Shown here: positions 1-7,556 of the stretch, piece after piece
How positions within the stretch are numbered: the first letter of the stretch is position 1
How the letters are laid out: the number at the start of each line of letters is the position of its first letter
From: JAEHDI01 sp035455185
GTDB lineage: Bacteria > Acidobacteriota > Terriglobia > Bryobacterales > Bryobacteraceae
NCBI GenBank assembly: GCA_035455185.1
Contig: DATIFQ010000133.1
Coordinates: forward strand, 1 to 24,953
Length of the DNA stretch: 24,953 nucleotides
Direction: 5' to 3'
Position numbers and translations under genes: made by a program
The notes under the pieces: generated by a model
Database searches by the model: none
What the model was told of the DNA's origin: nothing
Seen by the model: only the letters and a program-made list of their open reading frames with translations

Positions 1-1449
1 CAATGTTTCCTCATAGAACGGGGACGCGGTGACGAAAATGCGCTCGTACAGGTTATTGCGTTCGCCGTTCGTTTTCGCGATATAGCGCATGCCGCCGTTG
101 ATCTCGGCGCCGTCCGCGGTGGCTTTGGGATCCTTCGCATAGAACGGCTCCGACGCGTTGGTGCGGTACCAGTCAAACCAGATCGAGGTGAACATCGGCT
201 TGTCCGCGTTTCCGGACATCAGCACACGAGGGTTGGTCTGCCCGTAGGTGATGTAGGGCACGTTAATCAGCTTCGGATTCGCTACTCCGGCTACGCGCCC
301 GAACCGGAACTCCGTCGCCTGGCCTCCGTCGCACCACACGTCGAGAACAATCGACTTCTGCCAGAGGCGCAGGTTGTAGTCGACAATCTGGGAACCGTGA
401 CGGAACTTCGCCTCGATCACGTCGCCATTGACGGCCGCGGAGACGAGCCGCCCTTCCGATATCTTCCCTTCGGGCGTGCCGGCGAACCGGATGCCACCCC
501 CGTCCATGGGCCGGAACGAGGCGCCGCCGTTGACGCTCGCCGTTAATTCGCTCATGTTGCCGGCGCTTGGACGGTACTCGTACCTCACAGTGCCGTCCTT
601 GCCCTTGTACTGAAGCTCGAAACGGTTCTTTTCGACCTGCCGCATCGTGACCTGGAATTCTTTCTCGAAGTTCAGCGGGAGGATGGTCTCTTCACGAGTT
701 GGGAAGGGTAGCGTGCCCTCGCCGATGTTCATGCCGGCGATCTGTCCACGGAAGGGTTTCAGATTGCGCTTCGGTTGCGGCTGAAGGGTGAGCGGCTTCA
801 GTTCCTCGGTTTCGAAGGCGAGCGAGTCGCAGAAGAAGTAGCGCAGGTCGGTATTCTTGCCCTTGGAAATCTCGATCCCGGTGAAAGTGGCCGGCCAGAC
901 GATCTGCTTCAGCGTCGCGGCGGGGACTTTCCGGTGAATCAGCCACCACTGCTTCCACTGGATGTTGGTGAGCTGGATGGTGTGCTCCTTGCCGCGAGAG
1001 TCGGTGACGAGGATGGAGACATCGGCCGCCGGCGTCGTCGGGTCAGGAACCCACGACCAGCGGTTGCCGTAGCCCCACAACTCGATCGAGTCGAACTTGT
1101 CGGGTATTGGAATTGGCTTCGGCGGCCGCGCGACGACGCGACTCTTCTCGCTCGTCCCGGAATACAGGAACTTCGCAACGTACTGGCCCCACATTTGCTG
1201 TTCGCGGCTGCGGCGCAGTTCGCCCTTTGCGCCGTCGAACATCTCGAGCTTCCATCCGTTGAGGTCCTCGAAGTCAACGAGCGTCTTCGGGTGTTCGGCG
1301 CGCTGGACCCAGGTGAATTCGTAAGGCTGCTGGCCCACCTGTTGCCATAGCTCGATGTCGTTGATCGCCGGCGCGACTTTGTCCGGGGATTGGGCCAGCG
1401 CCGGAAGAATCGAGTAGAGAACGACAACGGCTGAAATGATGGCTCGCAT
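1..1449 (-). CDS. Exported beta-rich protein, family not recognised (3' end outside window)
   Basis: The reading frame is open for 483 codons from ATG at 1449 to the window edge, so only the N-terminal part is present. I do not recognise the family. Residues 1-20 are a signal peptide (hydrophobic core, then ALAQ), so the protein is exported. Residues about 45-215 begin around VDFEDLNGWKLEMFDG and are rich in alternating beta segments and Trp, like a jelly-roll or carbohydrate-binding module. Residues about 225-483 are again beta-rich, resembling the supersandwich domain found before the catalytic barrel in several glycoside hydrolase clans; that comparison is inference. The start is supported by an AAGGAG Shine-Dalgarno a few bases upstream. 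It lies downstream of the first TonB-receptor gene on the same strand, separated by that gene's terminator and a palindrome. No clear promoter of its own is visible, so it may depend on readthrough. Confidence 0.8.
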   Translation of the reverse strand, partial: MRAIISAVVVLYSILPALAQSPDKVAPAINDIELWQQVGQQPYEFTWVQRAEHPKTLVDFEDLNGWKLEMFDGAKGELRRSREQQMWGQYVAKFLYSGTSEKSRVVARPPKPIPIPDKFDSIELWGYGNRWSWVPDPTTPAADVSILVTDSRGKEHTIQLTNIQWKQWWLIHRKVPAATLKQIVWPATFTGIEISKGKNTDLRYFFCDSLAFETEELKPLTLQPQPKRNLKPFRGQIAGMNIGEGTLPFPTREETILPLNFEKEFQVTMRQVEKNRFELQYKGKDGTVRYEYRPSAGNMSELTASVNGGASFRPMDGGGIRFAGTPEGKISEGRLVSAAVNGDVIEAKFRHGSQIVDYNLRLWQKSIVLDVWCDGGQATEFRFGRVAGVANPKLINVPYITYGQTNPRVLMSGNADKPMFTSIWFDWYRTNASEPFYAKDPKATADGAEINGGMRYIAKTNGERNNLYERIFVTASPFYEETL

Positions 1450-1471
1450 AAGTCTCCTTGGGTATTTGAGA

Positions 1472-1526
1472 AATGGGGACAGACAGCCATTTTGCAACTA
1501 CGGCAAAATGGTGGTCAGTCCCCATT
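1472..1526. repeat. REP-like imperfect palindrome
   Basis: Two 24-base arms (1472-1495 and 1503-1526) are inverted copies matching at 21 of 24 positions, with a 7-base loop. The outer part is AATGGGGAC and the inner part CCATTTTGC. There is no T-run, so it is not a standard intrinsic terminator. It lies between the first receptor's terminator and the start of the left-edge gene. Long palindromes with a GGGGAC end suggest a dispersed extragenic palindrome, but only one copy is in this window, so repeat status is inferred. Confidence 0.55.
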
Positions 1527-1544
1527 CCTCAGATTCCAAATCAT

Positions 1545-1581
1545 ATAAGAAAGCCCTCCCGGCCGGTGAAGCCGAGAGGGC
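1545..1581 (-). terminator. Intrinsic terminator of the first receptor gene
   Basis: On the minus strand the stem GAGGGC/GCCCTC (1553-1558 with 1576-1581) is extended by a second GC-rich block across one mismatch and followed by TTTCTTAT. It begins 30 bases after the stop codon of the receptor gene ending at 1612. An almost identical hairpin follows the second receptor at the same distance. Confidence 0.8.
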
Positions 1582-4500
1582 GGAAGGTTAAACGGTTACT
1601 AGCAACGAAGCCTAGAAGTAGAACTTCGTGCCCAATGTGAGCGACCGGGAGCCGCGGGCGCTGGTGATCTTCCCAAACGAGCCCGATGAGAAGTTGCTCA
1701 CCGGTCCGCCAAACACCACCCGGTTGAGCGGGTTCGAGGACTCGACGCGTAACTGCCAGTTGAACCGCTCACCCCACTTCGTGTCCTTCAACAGGCCGAG
1801 GGATTCCTGCATGAAGGCCGGGCTGCGCGCCCAGGTGTTCCGTGGCGCGTTGCCGAACGTGTACGCCGCCGGGATCGCAAACGCCCCGGGGTTCAGCCAA
1901 AGGTCCTTGGCCGGGTCGAAAGCATTCGCGCTGACGCTGCTCCGCAGATTGCTCGAAACAATGTCCGGCCGCTGCGACGCGTTGCCGATCGGCAGGTTGT
2001 TGTTGATGTTGAACCCAAGCGGCGTGCCGCTGGCGTATATCTGCATGCCGGTGATCTTCCAACCGCCCAGGATCTTCGACGTGACGCCCTGCGCCAGGTA
2101 CTTCTGTCCCGGCCCGAATGGCAGCTCATAAATGTAGCTCAAGCTCAGCGTGTGCGGCTGGTCGAGGGAGGCGAGGGACTTGTCCAACTTCCGGTTGAAG
2201 TAGTCCATCGTTCCCGCGCCGTAGCCGTATACTTCGGTGTCGTTCATCGATTTGGAGAAGGTGTAGGCCAAAGTAAACATCAAGCCCTTGCTCATCCGCC
2301 GCAGGCCGCTGATCTGAAGCGAGTGGTAATTCGAAGAGCCGAAAAAGGCGCCTGCCTGGCCGACGCTCGTGAATTGCGGCCAGCGTTTCAGCGCCTGTGC
2401 GAGCGTCCCGCGGGAACCCCATAGCGTCGCGAATCCCGCAAACGGCTCCTGGAACCCGGCCGCGACGACCGCCGGATCGAGAATGTTCTTTGAAAGCAGA
2501 GAGCCGAGACTGAGATACTTCGTCTCATTCTGGTTCCAGTTGATGCCTTTCGATAGCCGCCGGCCCCCGTTCCCTACATAGCCGATGGTGAAAGACATGC
2601 TCTGGCCTACCTGCCGTTCAATGATGAAGTTGAGTTGGTGCGTGTAGGAGACGATCGTGCTGCGGTCTCGATCCACCAACGTTGCGCTCTGGGTGTTCTT
2701 CAAGCCCGGAATGAGCTGGGGCGGATGAGCGAAGTCCTGCCGGAAGCCGTTGTCCCAGTTCATCGCCGGTGTTACGCCAAGGTCGGGCGAACTGAAACTG
2801 GCGCTGACGTTGTAACCTTCGCGCAAACCGTTCACGCCGGTGCCCTGGGTAATGACCTGGGCGTAGAATATGCCGAAGCCGCCGCGAATCACCGTCTTGT
2901 CCGTCACGCGGTAGGCGAAGCCGAATCGAGGAGCGAAGTCCTTCCAGTGCGTGTTGCCGGTGCTTGAAAAGGCCCCATCGCTCGCGTAGACGTACGCGCC
3001 TGGGATGCCGCCGAGCGGTGTGTTAGGCGCCGTCGGATCCATGTAGGAGAGGCGGTTGTTCGGATCGGTGAAGCCGGGCTGTATCTCCCACCGAAGGCCG
3101 AGATTCAAGGTCAGCTTCGGCGTAACCTTCCAGTCGTCGTTCACCCACGGGCTGTAGTAGCCGTTGCGGTTGCCGTACTGAAGGAACGGGAAGAATGCCG
3201 AGGCGGAGTAGACGTCTCCCAGCAGGAAGCTGGCAAAGGCGTTGCCGCTCTTGGAGACACCGGGAAGGCCGGTCGAGAGCTGGTTGAACTGCCAGTTGCC
3301 GCCGGTCGTACCAAAGTCCCGAAAATTGTTCCGGTGCCGCTGCACCTCCACGCCGAATTTCAGCGTGTGGTTGCTGCGCATGACACTGAGCGTGTCGAGG
3401 AAGGTGAAGTTGGTAAAGTAGTTGTCCGAAGCGATGGTGTCCCCGTACCCGGCGTAGTCGTGGTTGAAGTCCACCCACGGGAACAGGTCGCCGCCGAGGC
3501 CCGTCAGTCCCAGTTTCTCCGGCCAACCCTTTCCGTAGTGCACCGAGAAGTTGGGATTGCGGAAGCGCGACAGGCCGGCCGAGAAGCGGTTCAGCACCGT
3601 CGGGCTGACCATCCAGTCATAGTTGAGCCGGACGATTCGCGTCGTCACCCGCTGGATGTTGTGGCACTCCAGATCGCCCGCCAGGCTGGCAGCGCCCGAG
3701 TTGTTGTGGTTCGGACACTTCACCGCCGGACGGTCGGTGAAGTTGAACATGCCGCTGACGCGGTGCGCTTCGGTGAACAGGTGGTCGATCTTGAAGCCGC
3801 TCGACCGCTGATCCGTGCTCGGAGCGCCGGTCTCGAGCTGATAGTTACTGGTCAGGCCTGGGTACGTGGGCTGCGGGTGCATCCCTACCATCTGCGTGGA
3901 AATGCGGCTCCACATCGACTTCGGAACGACGTTGTTCTCGAACGGATCGCGGATCACTTTGCCGTCCACCGTGCGCTGCGAACTCGGGTTGTAGACCAAG
4001 CCCCTGCCGGAGTCCACCCACTCACTGAAGTCTCCTTCGAGCATCTTCGCGGTCGGCACGGTCCCGAGGCCCGGCGAGCCGGGGGCGCGCAGGTAGAACT
4101 GGTCGAACGAGAAGAAGAAGAACGACTTATTGCGGCCGTCATAGATCTTCGGTAGCAGGATCGGACCGCCCACCGTGAAGCCCCAGTTGTTCTGCCGGTA
4201 CTTTGGCTTGGAGCGCTGGAAGAAGTTGCGGGCATTGTACGCCTCGACGCTGTTCAGCCAGAAAGCGTTGCCGTGTAGATCGTTGGTGCCGCTCTTCATG
4301 TTGAAGGTGGTGACGCCGCCCAGCGCGTGCGTGTATTCGGCCGTGTAGTTGTTGGCGATCAGCTTGAACTCGGCGATGGCGTCGACCGACGGGTTCACCT
4401 CGGCGTCATTGGCCAGGTCGCCGCGGCTGAGCGAGATACCCTCGTAATAGACCTGGTCGGAGAAGGACGAGACGCCGTTGATCTGCTTCGTCCACGTGGA

Positions 4501-4923
4501 GCCCGGTGTCACGCCTGGCTGGAGGTAGATGAAGGAGGACGGGTTGCGGATTCCGCCGCCGAGCGTGAGCGGCAGTTCCGTGAACTGCGACGAGGTAATG
4601 GTCATGCCGACCTGGGCGTTCTCCGATTGCACCAGAGGCGCCGCGCCCGTGACGTTCACCGTTTCGGTCACCTGGCCGAGTTGCATGGTGATGTCAAGGC
4701 GAAGCGTGTCACCCTCCAGCACCGGGATCTGGGTCTGCTGATAGGCCCGGAACCCGTCCTTCTTGGCTACGAGGGTGTAGGTGCCGATCGGCACGCGCAT
4801 CAGTGTGTAAACGCCGGTCGGTCCACTGCGCGCTGTGGTGGCAACGTTGGTCGCAGTGTGCGTTATGGTGATTTCAACGTCCGGGATCACTGCCTGGGTA
4901 CTGTCCGTCACCAATCCCGTGAT
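1553..4923. repeat. Long direct repeat, copy 1 (receptor body plus terminator)
   Basis: This stretch matches 7527-10897 at a constant offset of 5974 bp. It covers the terminator and the coding region back to about residue 33 of the receptor. No net gap is needed. A 65-base exactly identical run lies at 3731-3795 versus 9705-9769. Homology fades in the signal peptide, and the promoter regions are unrelated. Confidence 0.8.
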
Positions 4924-5019
4924 GTTGCCTTGGGCAAATCCCAGAATTGGCAGCAGAAGCAGCAACGACAGGACTGACAAGACCCGGAGATATAAATTCT
5001 CTGAAGACAATCTTGTCAT
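1612..5019 (-). CDS. Oar-like TonB-dependent receptor with N-terminal carboxypeptidase-regulatory domain (copy 1)
   Basis: Outer-membrane beta-barrel receptor/transporter, 1135 residues. Residues 1-30 are a signal peptide ending near GFAQ. Residues 32-117 form a CarboxypepD_reg-like Ig fold (ITGLV, GPTGVYTL, GTYTLVAKKDGF). Residues about 125-250 match the plug (NVTGAAPLVQ, NPSVDAIAEFKLIANNY, KSGTNDLHGNAFW). The rest is barrel, ending in the outer-membrane C-terminal signature KFYF. No obvious TonB box or SusD partner is seen, as is usual for Oar-type proteins. I chose ATG 5019 over in-frame GTG 5034: an AAAGAGG Shine-Dalgarno lies just before 5019, and this start gives exactly the same length as the paralogue at 7586-10993. 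The paralogues look well over four-fifths identical by eye. Ligand unknown; a plant or microbial glycan is a guess from the neighbours. Confidence 0.9.
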   Translation of the reverse strand: MTRLSSENLYLRVLSVLSLLLLLPILGFAQGNITGLVTDSTQAVIPDVEITITHTATNVATTARSGPTGVYTLMRVPIGTYTLVAKKDGFRAYQQTQIPVLEGDTLRLDITMQLGQVTETVNVTGAAPLVQSENAQVGMTITSSQFTELPLTLGGGIRNPSSFIYLQPGVTPGSTWTKQINGVSSFSDQVYYEGISLSRGDLANDAEVNPSVDAIAEFKLIANNYTAEYTHALGGVTTFNMKSGTNDLHGNAFWLNSVEAYNARNFFQRSKPKYRQNNWGFTVGGPILLPKIYDGRNKSFFFFSFDQFYLRAPGSPGLGTVPTAKMLEGDFSEWVDSGRGLVYNPSSQRTVDGKVIRDPFENNVVPKSMWSRISTQMVGMHPQPTYPGLTSNYQLETGAPSTDQRSSGFKIDHLFTEAHRVSGMFNFTDRPAVKCPNHNNSGAASLAGDLECHNIQRVTTRIVRLNYDWMVSPTVLNRFSAGLSRFRNPNFSVHYGKGWPEKLGLTGLGGDLFPWVDFNHDYAGYGDTIASDNYFTNFTFLDTLSVMRSNHTLKFGVEVQRHRNNFRDFGTTGGNWQFNQLSTGLPGVSKSGNAFASFLLGDVYSASAFFPFLQYGNRNGYYSPWVNDDWKVTPKLTLNLGLRWEIQPGFTDPNNRLSYMDPTAPNTPLGGIPGAYVYASDGAFSSTGNTHWKDFAPRFGFAYRVTDKTVIRGGFGIFYAQVITQGTGVNGLREGYNVSASFSSPDLGVTPAMNWDNGFRQDFAHPPQLIPGLKNTQSATLVDRDRSTIVSYTHQLNFIIERQVGQSMSFTIGYVGNGGRRLSKGINWNQNETKYLSLGSLLSKNILDPAVVAAGFQEPFAGFATLWGSRGTLAQALKRWPQFTSVGQAGAFFGSSNYHSLQISGLRRMSKGLMFTLAYTFSKSMNDTEVYGYGAGTMDYFNRKLDKSLASLDQPHTLSLSYIYELPFGPGQKYLAQGVTSKILGGWKITGMQIYASGTPLGFNINNNLPIGNASQRPDIVSSNLRSSVSANAFDPAKDLWLNPGAFAIPAAYTFGNAPRNTWARSPAFMQESLGLLKDTKWGERFNWQLRVESSNPLNRVVFGGPVSNFSSGSFGKITSARGSRSLTLGTKFYF

Positions 5020-5049
5020 CTTGACCTCTTTCACGAACTCAGCCCGTTG

Positions 5050-5070
5050 GGTGAAGCTATAGACTTCACC
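5050..5070 (-). promoter_or_regulatory. Inverted repeat in the leader of receptor copy 1
   Basis: A perfect 7-base inverted repeat, GGTGAAG (5050-5056) and CTTCACC (5064-5070), with a 7-base spacer lies 31 bases upstream of the chosen start and inside the predicted transcript. The start-proximal arm (TTCAC) could alternatively pair with GTGAA at 5030-5034, next to the Shine-Dalgarno. It could be an operator or an RNA hairpin. Confidence 0.45.
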
Positions 5071-5118
5071 TGATCGTGCCGGAACTCCTGGTACGAGCTA
5101 AAAACCTCTCCCCGTAGC

Positions 5119-5147
5119 ACTCTAGACTAGGAGCGTCCCGAAGTCAA
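5119..5147 (-). promoter_or_regulatory. Sigma70-like promoter of receptor copy 1
   Basis: On the minus strand TTGACT (5147-5142), a 17-base spacer and TAGAGT (5124-5119) form a good -35/-10 pair. A T-rich tract lies just upstream of the -35. The predicted start site is near 5111, giving a leader of about 92 bases before ATG 5019. Confidence 0.55.
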
Positions 5148-5340
5148 GAAAAAAATCAGAGACCTAGACCCGATTCTCGCCATGACGGAAGCAACGTTAC
5201 GGGCGCTCGACGGCCGACCCAATAAAGCTTCTTTCATTAGAGGTTTTGTGCGTTTGGCTCGCGCAACCACCCTAACCGCGGCTTGGCGCGTCAGGGCAGC
5301 GTCGAGCGAGCGAGGACCGGGAGCTGGGCAGCGCGTCTGA
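5148..5340. other. Gene-free stretch between receptor copy 1 and the sulfatase-like gene
   Basis: The gap from 5020 to 5340 (321 bases) contains no convincing gene. Its receptor-proximal part holds the promoter and inverted repeat described separately. In 5148-5340 I see only short unrelated palindromic pieces and no clear terminator for the sulfatase-like gene. Small open frames here lack a ribosome site or recognisable protein features. Confidence 0.5.
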
Positions 5341-7389
5341 CTATTGCAGCGTTTCCAGTTCTTCACGAACCTTGGGTATCATCTCGCCGTACTGCGCCGG
5401 CGAAGCCTTCGCCAGAAAGGACTCGAAGCAACTTCGTGCTCGCGCGCTCTCGCCGGCCATCCTGTATAGGATTCCGAGATTCAGTTGCGCTTCCAACAGG
5501 TCGGGATCCAGTTGCACGGTCTTTTCGAAGTAGCTGCGCGCAGCCGCCGTGTCCTGTCGCTGAATGGCGATCACGCCCAAGCCGTTGTACGCTGCCGCGT
5601 GCGTTTCGTCGATCTTAATGATGCCTTTGAAGATACGCTCCGCATCCTCCAACCTGCCGGTCTCGACGTAAGCGGTAGCCAGATTCGTTTGCGTTCCCGT
5701 ATCCGCGGGGTCCAACCGGATGGCCCTCTCATACTCGGGGATGGCCTCCGTCTTTCTTCCGGAGCGTACGAGAAAATCTCCGATACGGGAACGCAGCCAG
5801 CCACTCTCGACGCCGTTCCGGATCGCCGTACGGTATACGTCTATCGCCTCGGCGTAGCGGCCGGCTCTTTCGCAATTGCGTCCCAGCGAATAGTAGAGAG
5901 TCGGATTCGCCGCATCCTGTTTCAGAGCCTGCCTCAGAAGTTCGATCCGGTGGGGGAAGGGAAGATGCGATGTCGGCCCGTCGGCTTCTTCTATGGCTTT
6001 TAGGACGCCGAGACGATCTTTCGGGTCGACTCCCTTGCCCTTCAGGTCAAACGTCGGCTGAGAAACTCCTGAAACGTAGCCGAGTGATCTCAACTGCTCC
6101 AGAGTCCGTTGATCGACCGTGGACGTCTCGACCTTTTCCGTTCCCTTGCCGGCGATGGCTGCCAATTCCGCTTGGAGTTTCTGCGCTTCAGCGGCGTGGC
6201 TCTGAATCACGTTGTTGGTTTCCGCTGGATCCTGCGAAAGATCGTAGAGTTCCGGTTTGGGCGCAAGGATATATTTCCACCGGTTCGTACGGATGCCGCG
6301 CAGTTCCGCCCAGCCCATGTTGATTTTCGGATACAGCGTCTCTGCGTAGGAGACGTCTGTGGCAGCGTTCTTTCCCGCGAAGAAAGGCGTCAGGCTGACG
6401 CCTTGGACCGAAGCAGGCGGACGGCCGCCCATCAATTCCAGGACCGTCGGCAGGAGGTCCACGGTTCGCGCCTGCTGTTTCACCCGCAGGCCGGCCGGAA
6501 TCCCGGGTCCGGACATAATGAACGCGATCCGCAAGGTGGAGTCGTACACAAATACACCGTGCGAGTACTCCCCGTGGTCGCCAAGGCTCTCACCGTGATC
6601 CGATAGCACCGCGATTAGCGTCTTGCCGGGCGGGGATTTCTTCGAGACCGCATCGAACAGGCGTCCGAGTTCGTGGTCGGCGTATGCGATCTCGCCGTCA
6701 TAAGGGCGGTCTCTATACTGATTCCGGAATGGAGCCGGCGGATTGTACGGCACATGGGGATCGAAGACATGCACCCAGAGAAAAAACGGTTTGCCGGATT
6801 GTGCGTCCATCCAGCGGAGTGCTCGGTCAACCGTCTGCCCCGCGGGCCGCTCCGCATCCGCGACGAATTCTTGCCCTTTACCGGCCTTGGGCATCTGATC
6901 GTCGTAAACCGCGAAGCCCTGGTTCAAGCCGAATACCCTCTTTAGACTTACGGAACTGATGAATGCAGCCGTATCCCAGCCCTGCTGTTGGAGGATCGTA
7001 GCTAGGGTTGTAGTGGAGGGCCTCAAGATGAATCCGCCATTGCCGCGCACGTGATGAGCTGTAGGATACAGGCCGGTGAACATACTGGCGTGCGAAGGAG
7101 GCGTCAACGGCGTTTGGGTAACGGCATTCTCGAACAGGACGCCGTCTTGTGCGATGCGGTCGACGCTCGCGGTTTCGATTTTTGGATAGCCGTAACAGCG
7201 CAGGTGATCAGCGCGCAATGTATCGATCGTGACCACGACAAGGTTGAGGGGACGTAGGGGTGTCGTGGAGGCCGTCCTCGCGCCGCTGCTCTCAGAGTGT
7301 TTGCAGGAGCTGAGAATGGCTGTTGCAAGCAGACACGCACACGCGAGTGCATTCGGCAGCCGGGGGAAGTAGGACCTTTTGGATTGCAC
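5341..7389 (-). CDS. Sulfatase-like (alkaline phosphatase superfamily) lipoprotein with C-terminal TPR repeats
   Basis: Membrane-anchored hydrolase or transferase of the sulfatase/alkaline phosphatase fold, 682 residues. The N-terminus has a hydrophobic stretch and a lipobox (LSSC, Cys29), so a lipoprotein is expected. Fold markers are a metal-site Asp in VVVTIDTLRADH (D56), TPPSHASMFTG (T96-G106), FDPH (H212) and LSDHGESLGDHG (D264, H265). At the position where sulfatases carry the formylglycine Cys/Ser of C-x-P-S-R, this protein has Thr96, and Arg is His100. A true sulfatase is therefore doubtful; a Thr-nucleophile phosphoesterase or phospho-group transferase is an alternative. Residues about 470-682 are TPR repeats, likely for protein contacts. 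GTG 7389 is preferred because AGGTGG lies 8 bases upstream; GTG 7401 is possible, with a weaker site. It sits between the two receptors on the same strand. Confidence 0.85.
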   Translation of the reverse strand: MQSKRSYFPRLPNALACACLLATAILSSCKHSESSGARTASTTPLRPLNLVVVTIDTLRADHLRCYGYPKIETASVDRIAQDGVLFENAVTQTPLTPPSHASMFTGLYPTAHHVRGNGGFILRPSTTTLATILQQQGWDTAAFISSVSLKRVFGLNQGFAVYDDQMPKAGKGQEFVADAERPAGQTVDRALRWMDAQSGKPFFLWVHVFDPHVPYNPPAPFRNQYRDRPYDGEIAYADHELGRLFDAVSKKSPPGKTLIAVLSDHGESLGDHGEYSHGVFVYDSTLRIAFIMSGPGIPAGLRVKQQARTVDLLPTVLELMGGRPPASVQGVSLTPFFAGKNAATDVSYAETLYPKINMGWAELRGIRTNRWKYILAPKPELYDLSQDPAETNNVIQSHAAEAQKLQAELAAIAGKGTEKVETSTVDQRTLEQLRSLGYVSGVSQPTFDLKGKGVDPKDRLGVLKAIEEADGPTSHLPFPHRIELLRQALKQDAANPTLYYSLGRNCERAGRYAEAIDVYRTAIRNGVESGWLRSRIGDFLVRSGRKTEAIPEYERAIRLDPADTGTQTNLATAYVETGRLEDAERIFKGIIKIDETHAAAYNGLGVIAIQRQDTAAARSYFEKTVQLDPDLLEAQLNLGILYRMAGESARARSCFESFLAKASPAQYGEMIPKVREELETLQ

Positions 7390-7400
7390 TGGAAGAGCCA

Positions 7401-7415
7401 CCTAGCAACTCTAGG
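7401..7415 (-). promoter_or_regulatory. Small inverted repeat at the sulfatase-like gene start
   Basis: CCTAG (7401-7405) and CTAGG (7411-7415) are a perfect 5-base inverted repeat with a 5-base loop. On the minus strand the second arm ends in the AGG of the AGGTGG ribosome site, so a weak hairpin could limit access to it. It is short and may be chance. Confidence 0.25.
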
Positions 7416-7519
7416 TCACGATAGCAGATCACGGCGCAACCGTTCAGCCCCCCTCCACCCCTCCAGCAGCGACAGCGCGGGCTGACCGGTCCGGCGCCGC
7501 CTGTAATGAAAGCCCGACA

Positions 7520-7556
7520 ATAAAAAGCCCTCCCGGCCGGTGAGGCCGAGAGGGCT
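7520..7556 (-). terminator. Intrinsic terminator of the second receptor gene
   Basis: The stem AGCCCTC (7526-7532) with GAGGGCT (7550-7556), plus an inner GC block, is followed on the minus strand by TTTTTA. It lies 29 bases past the receptor stop at 7586. It is nearly the same sequence as the terminator at 1545-1581, so the duplication includes it. Confidence 0.85.

Noticed and set aside
5020..5034. GTG 5034 as start of receptor copy 1
   Set aside because: It would swallow the AAAGAGG ribosome site; ATG 5019 gives equal length to copy 2.
5127..5366. 79-codon minus-strand open frame before receptor copy 1
   Set aside because: It overlaps the end of the sulfatase-like gene and the promoter of the receptor, and has no family resemblance.
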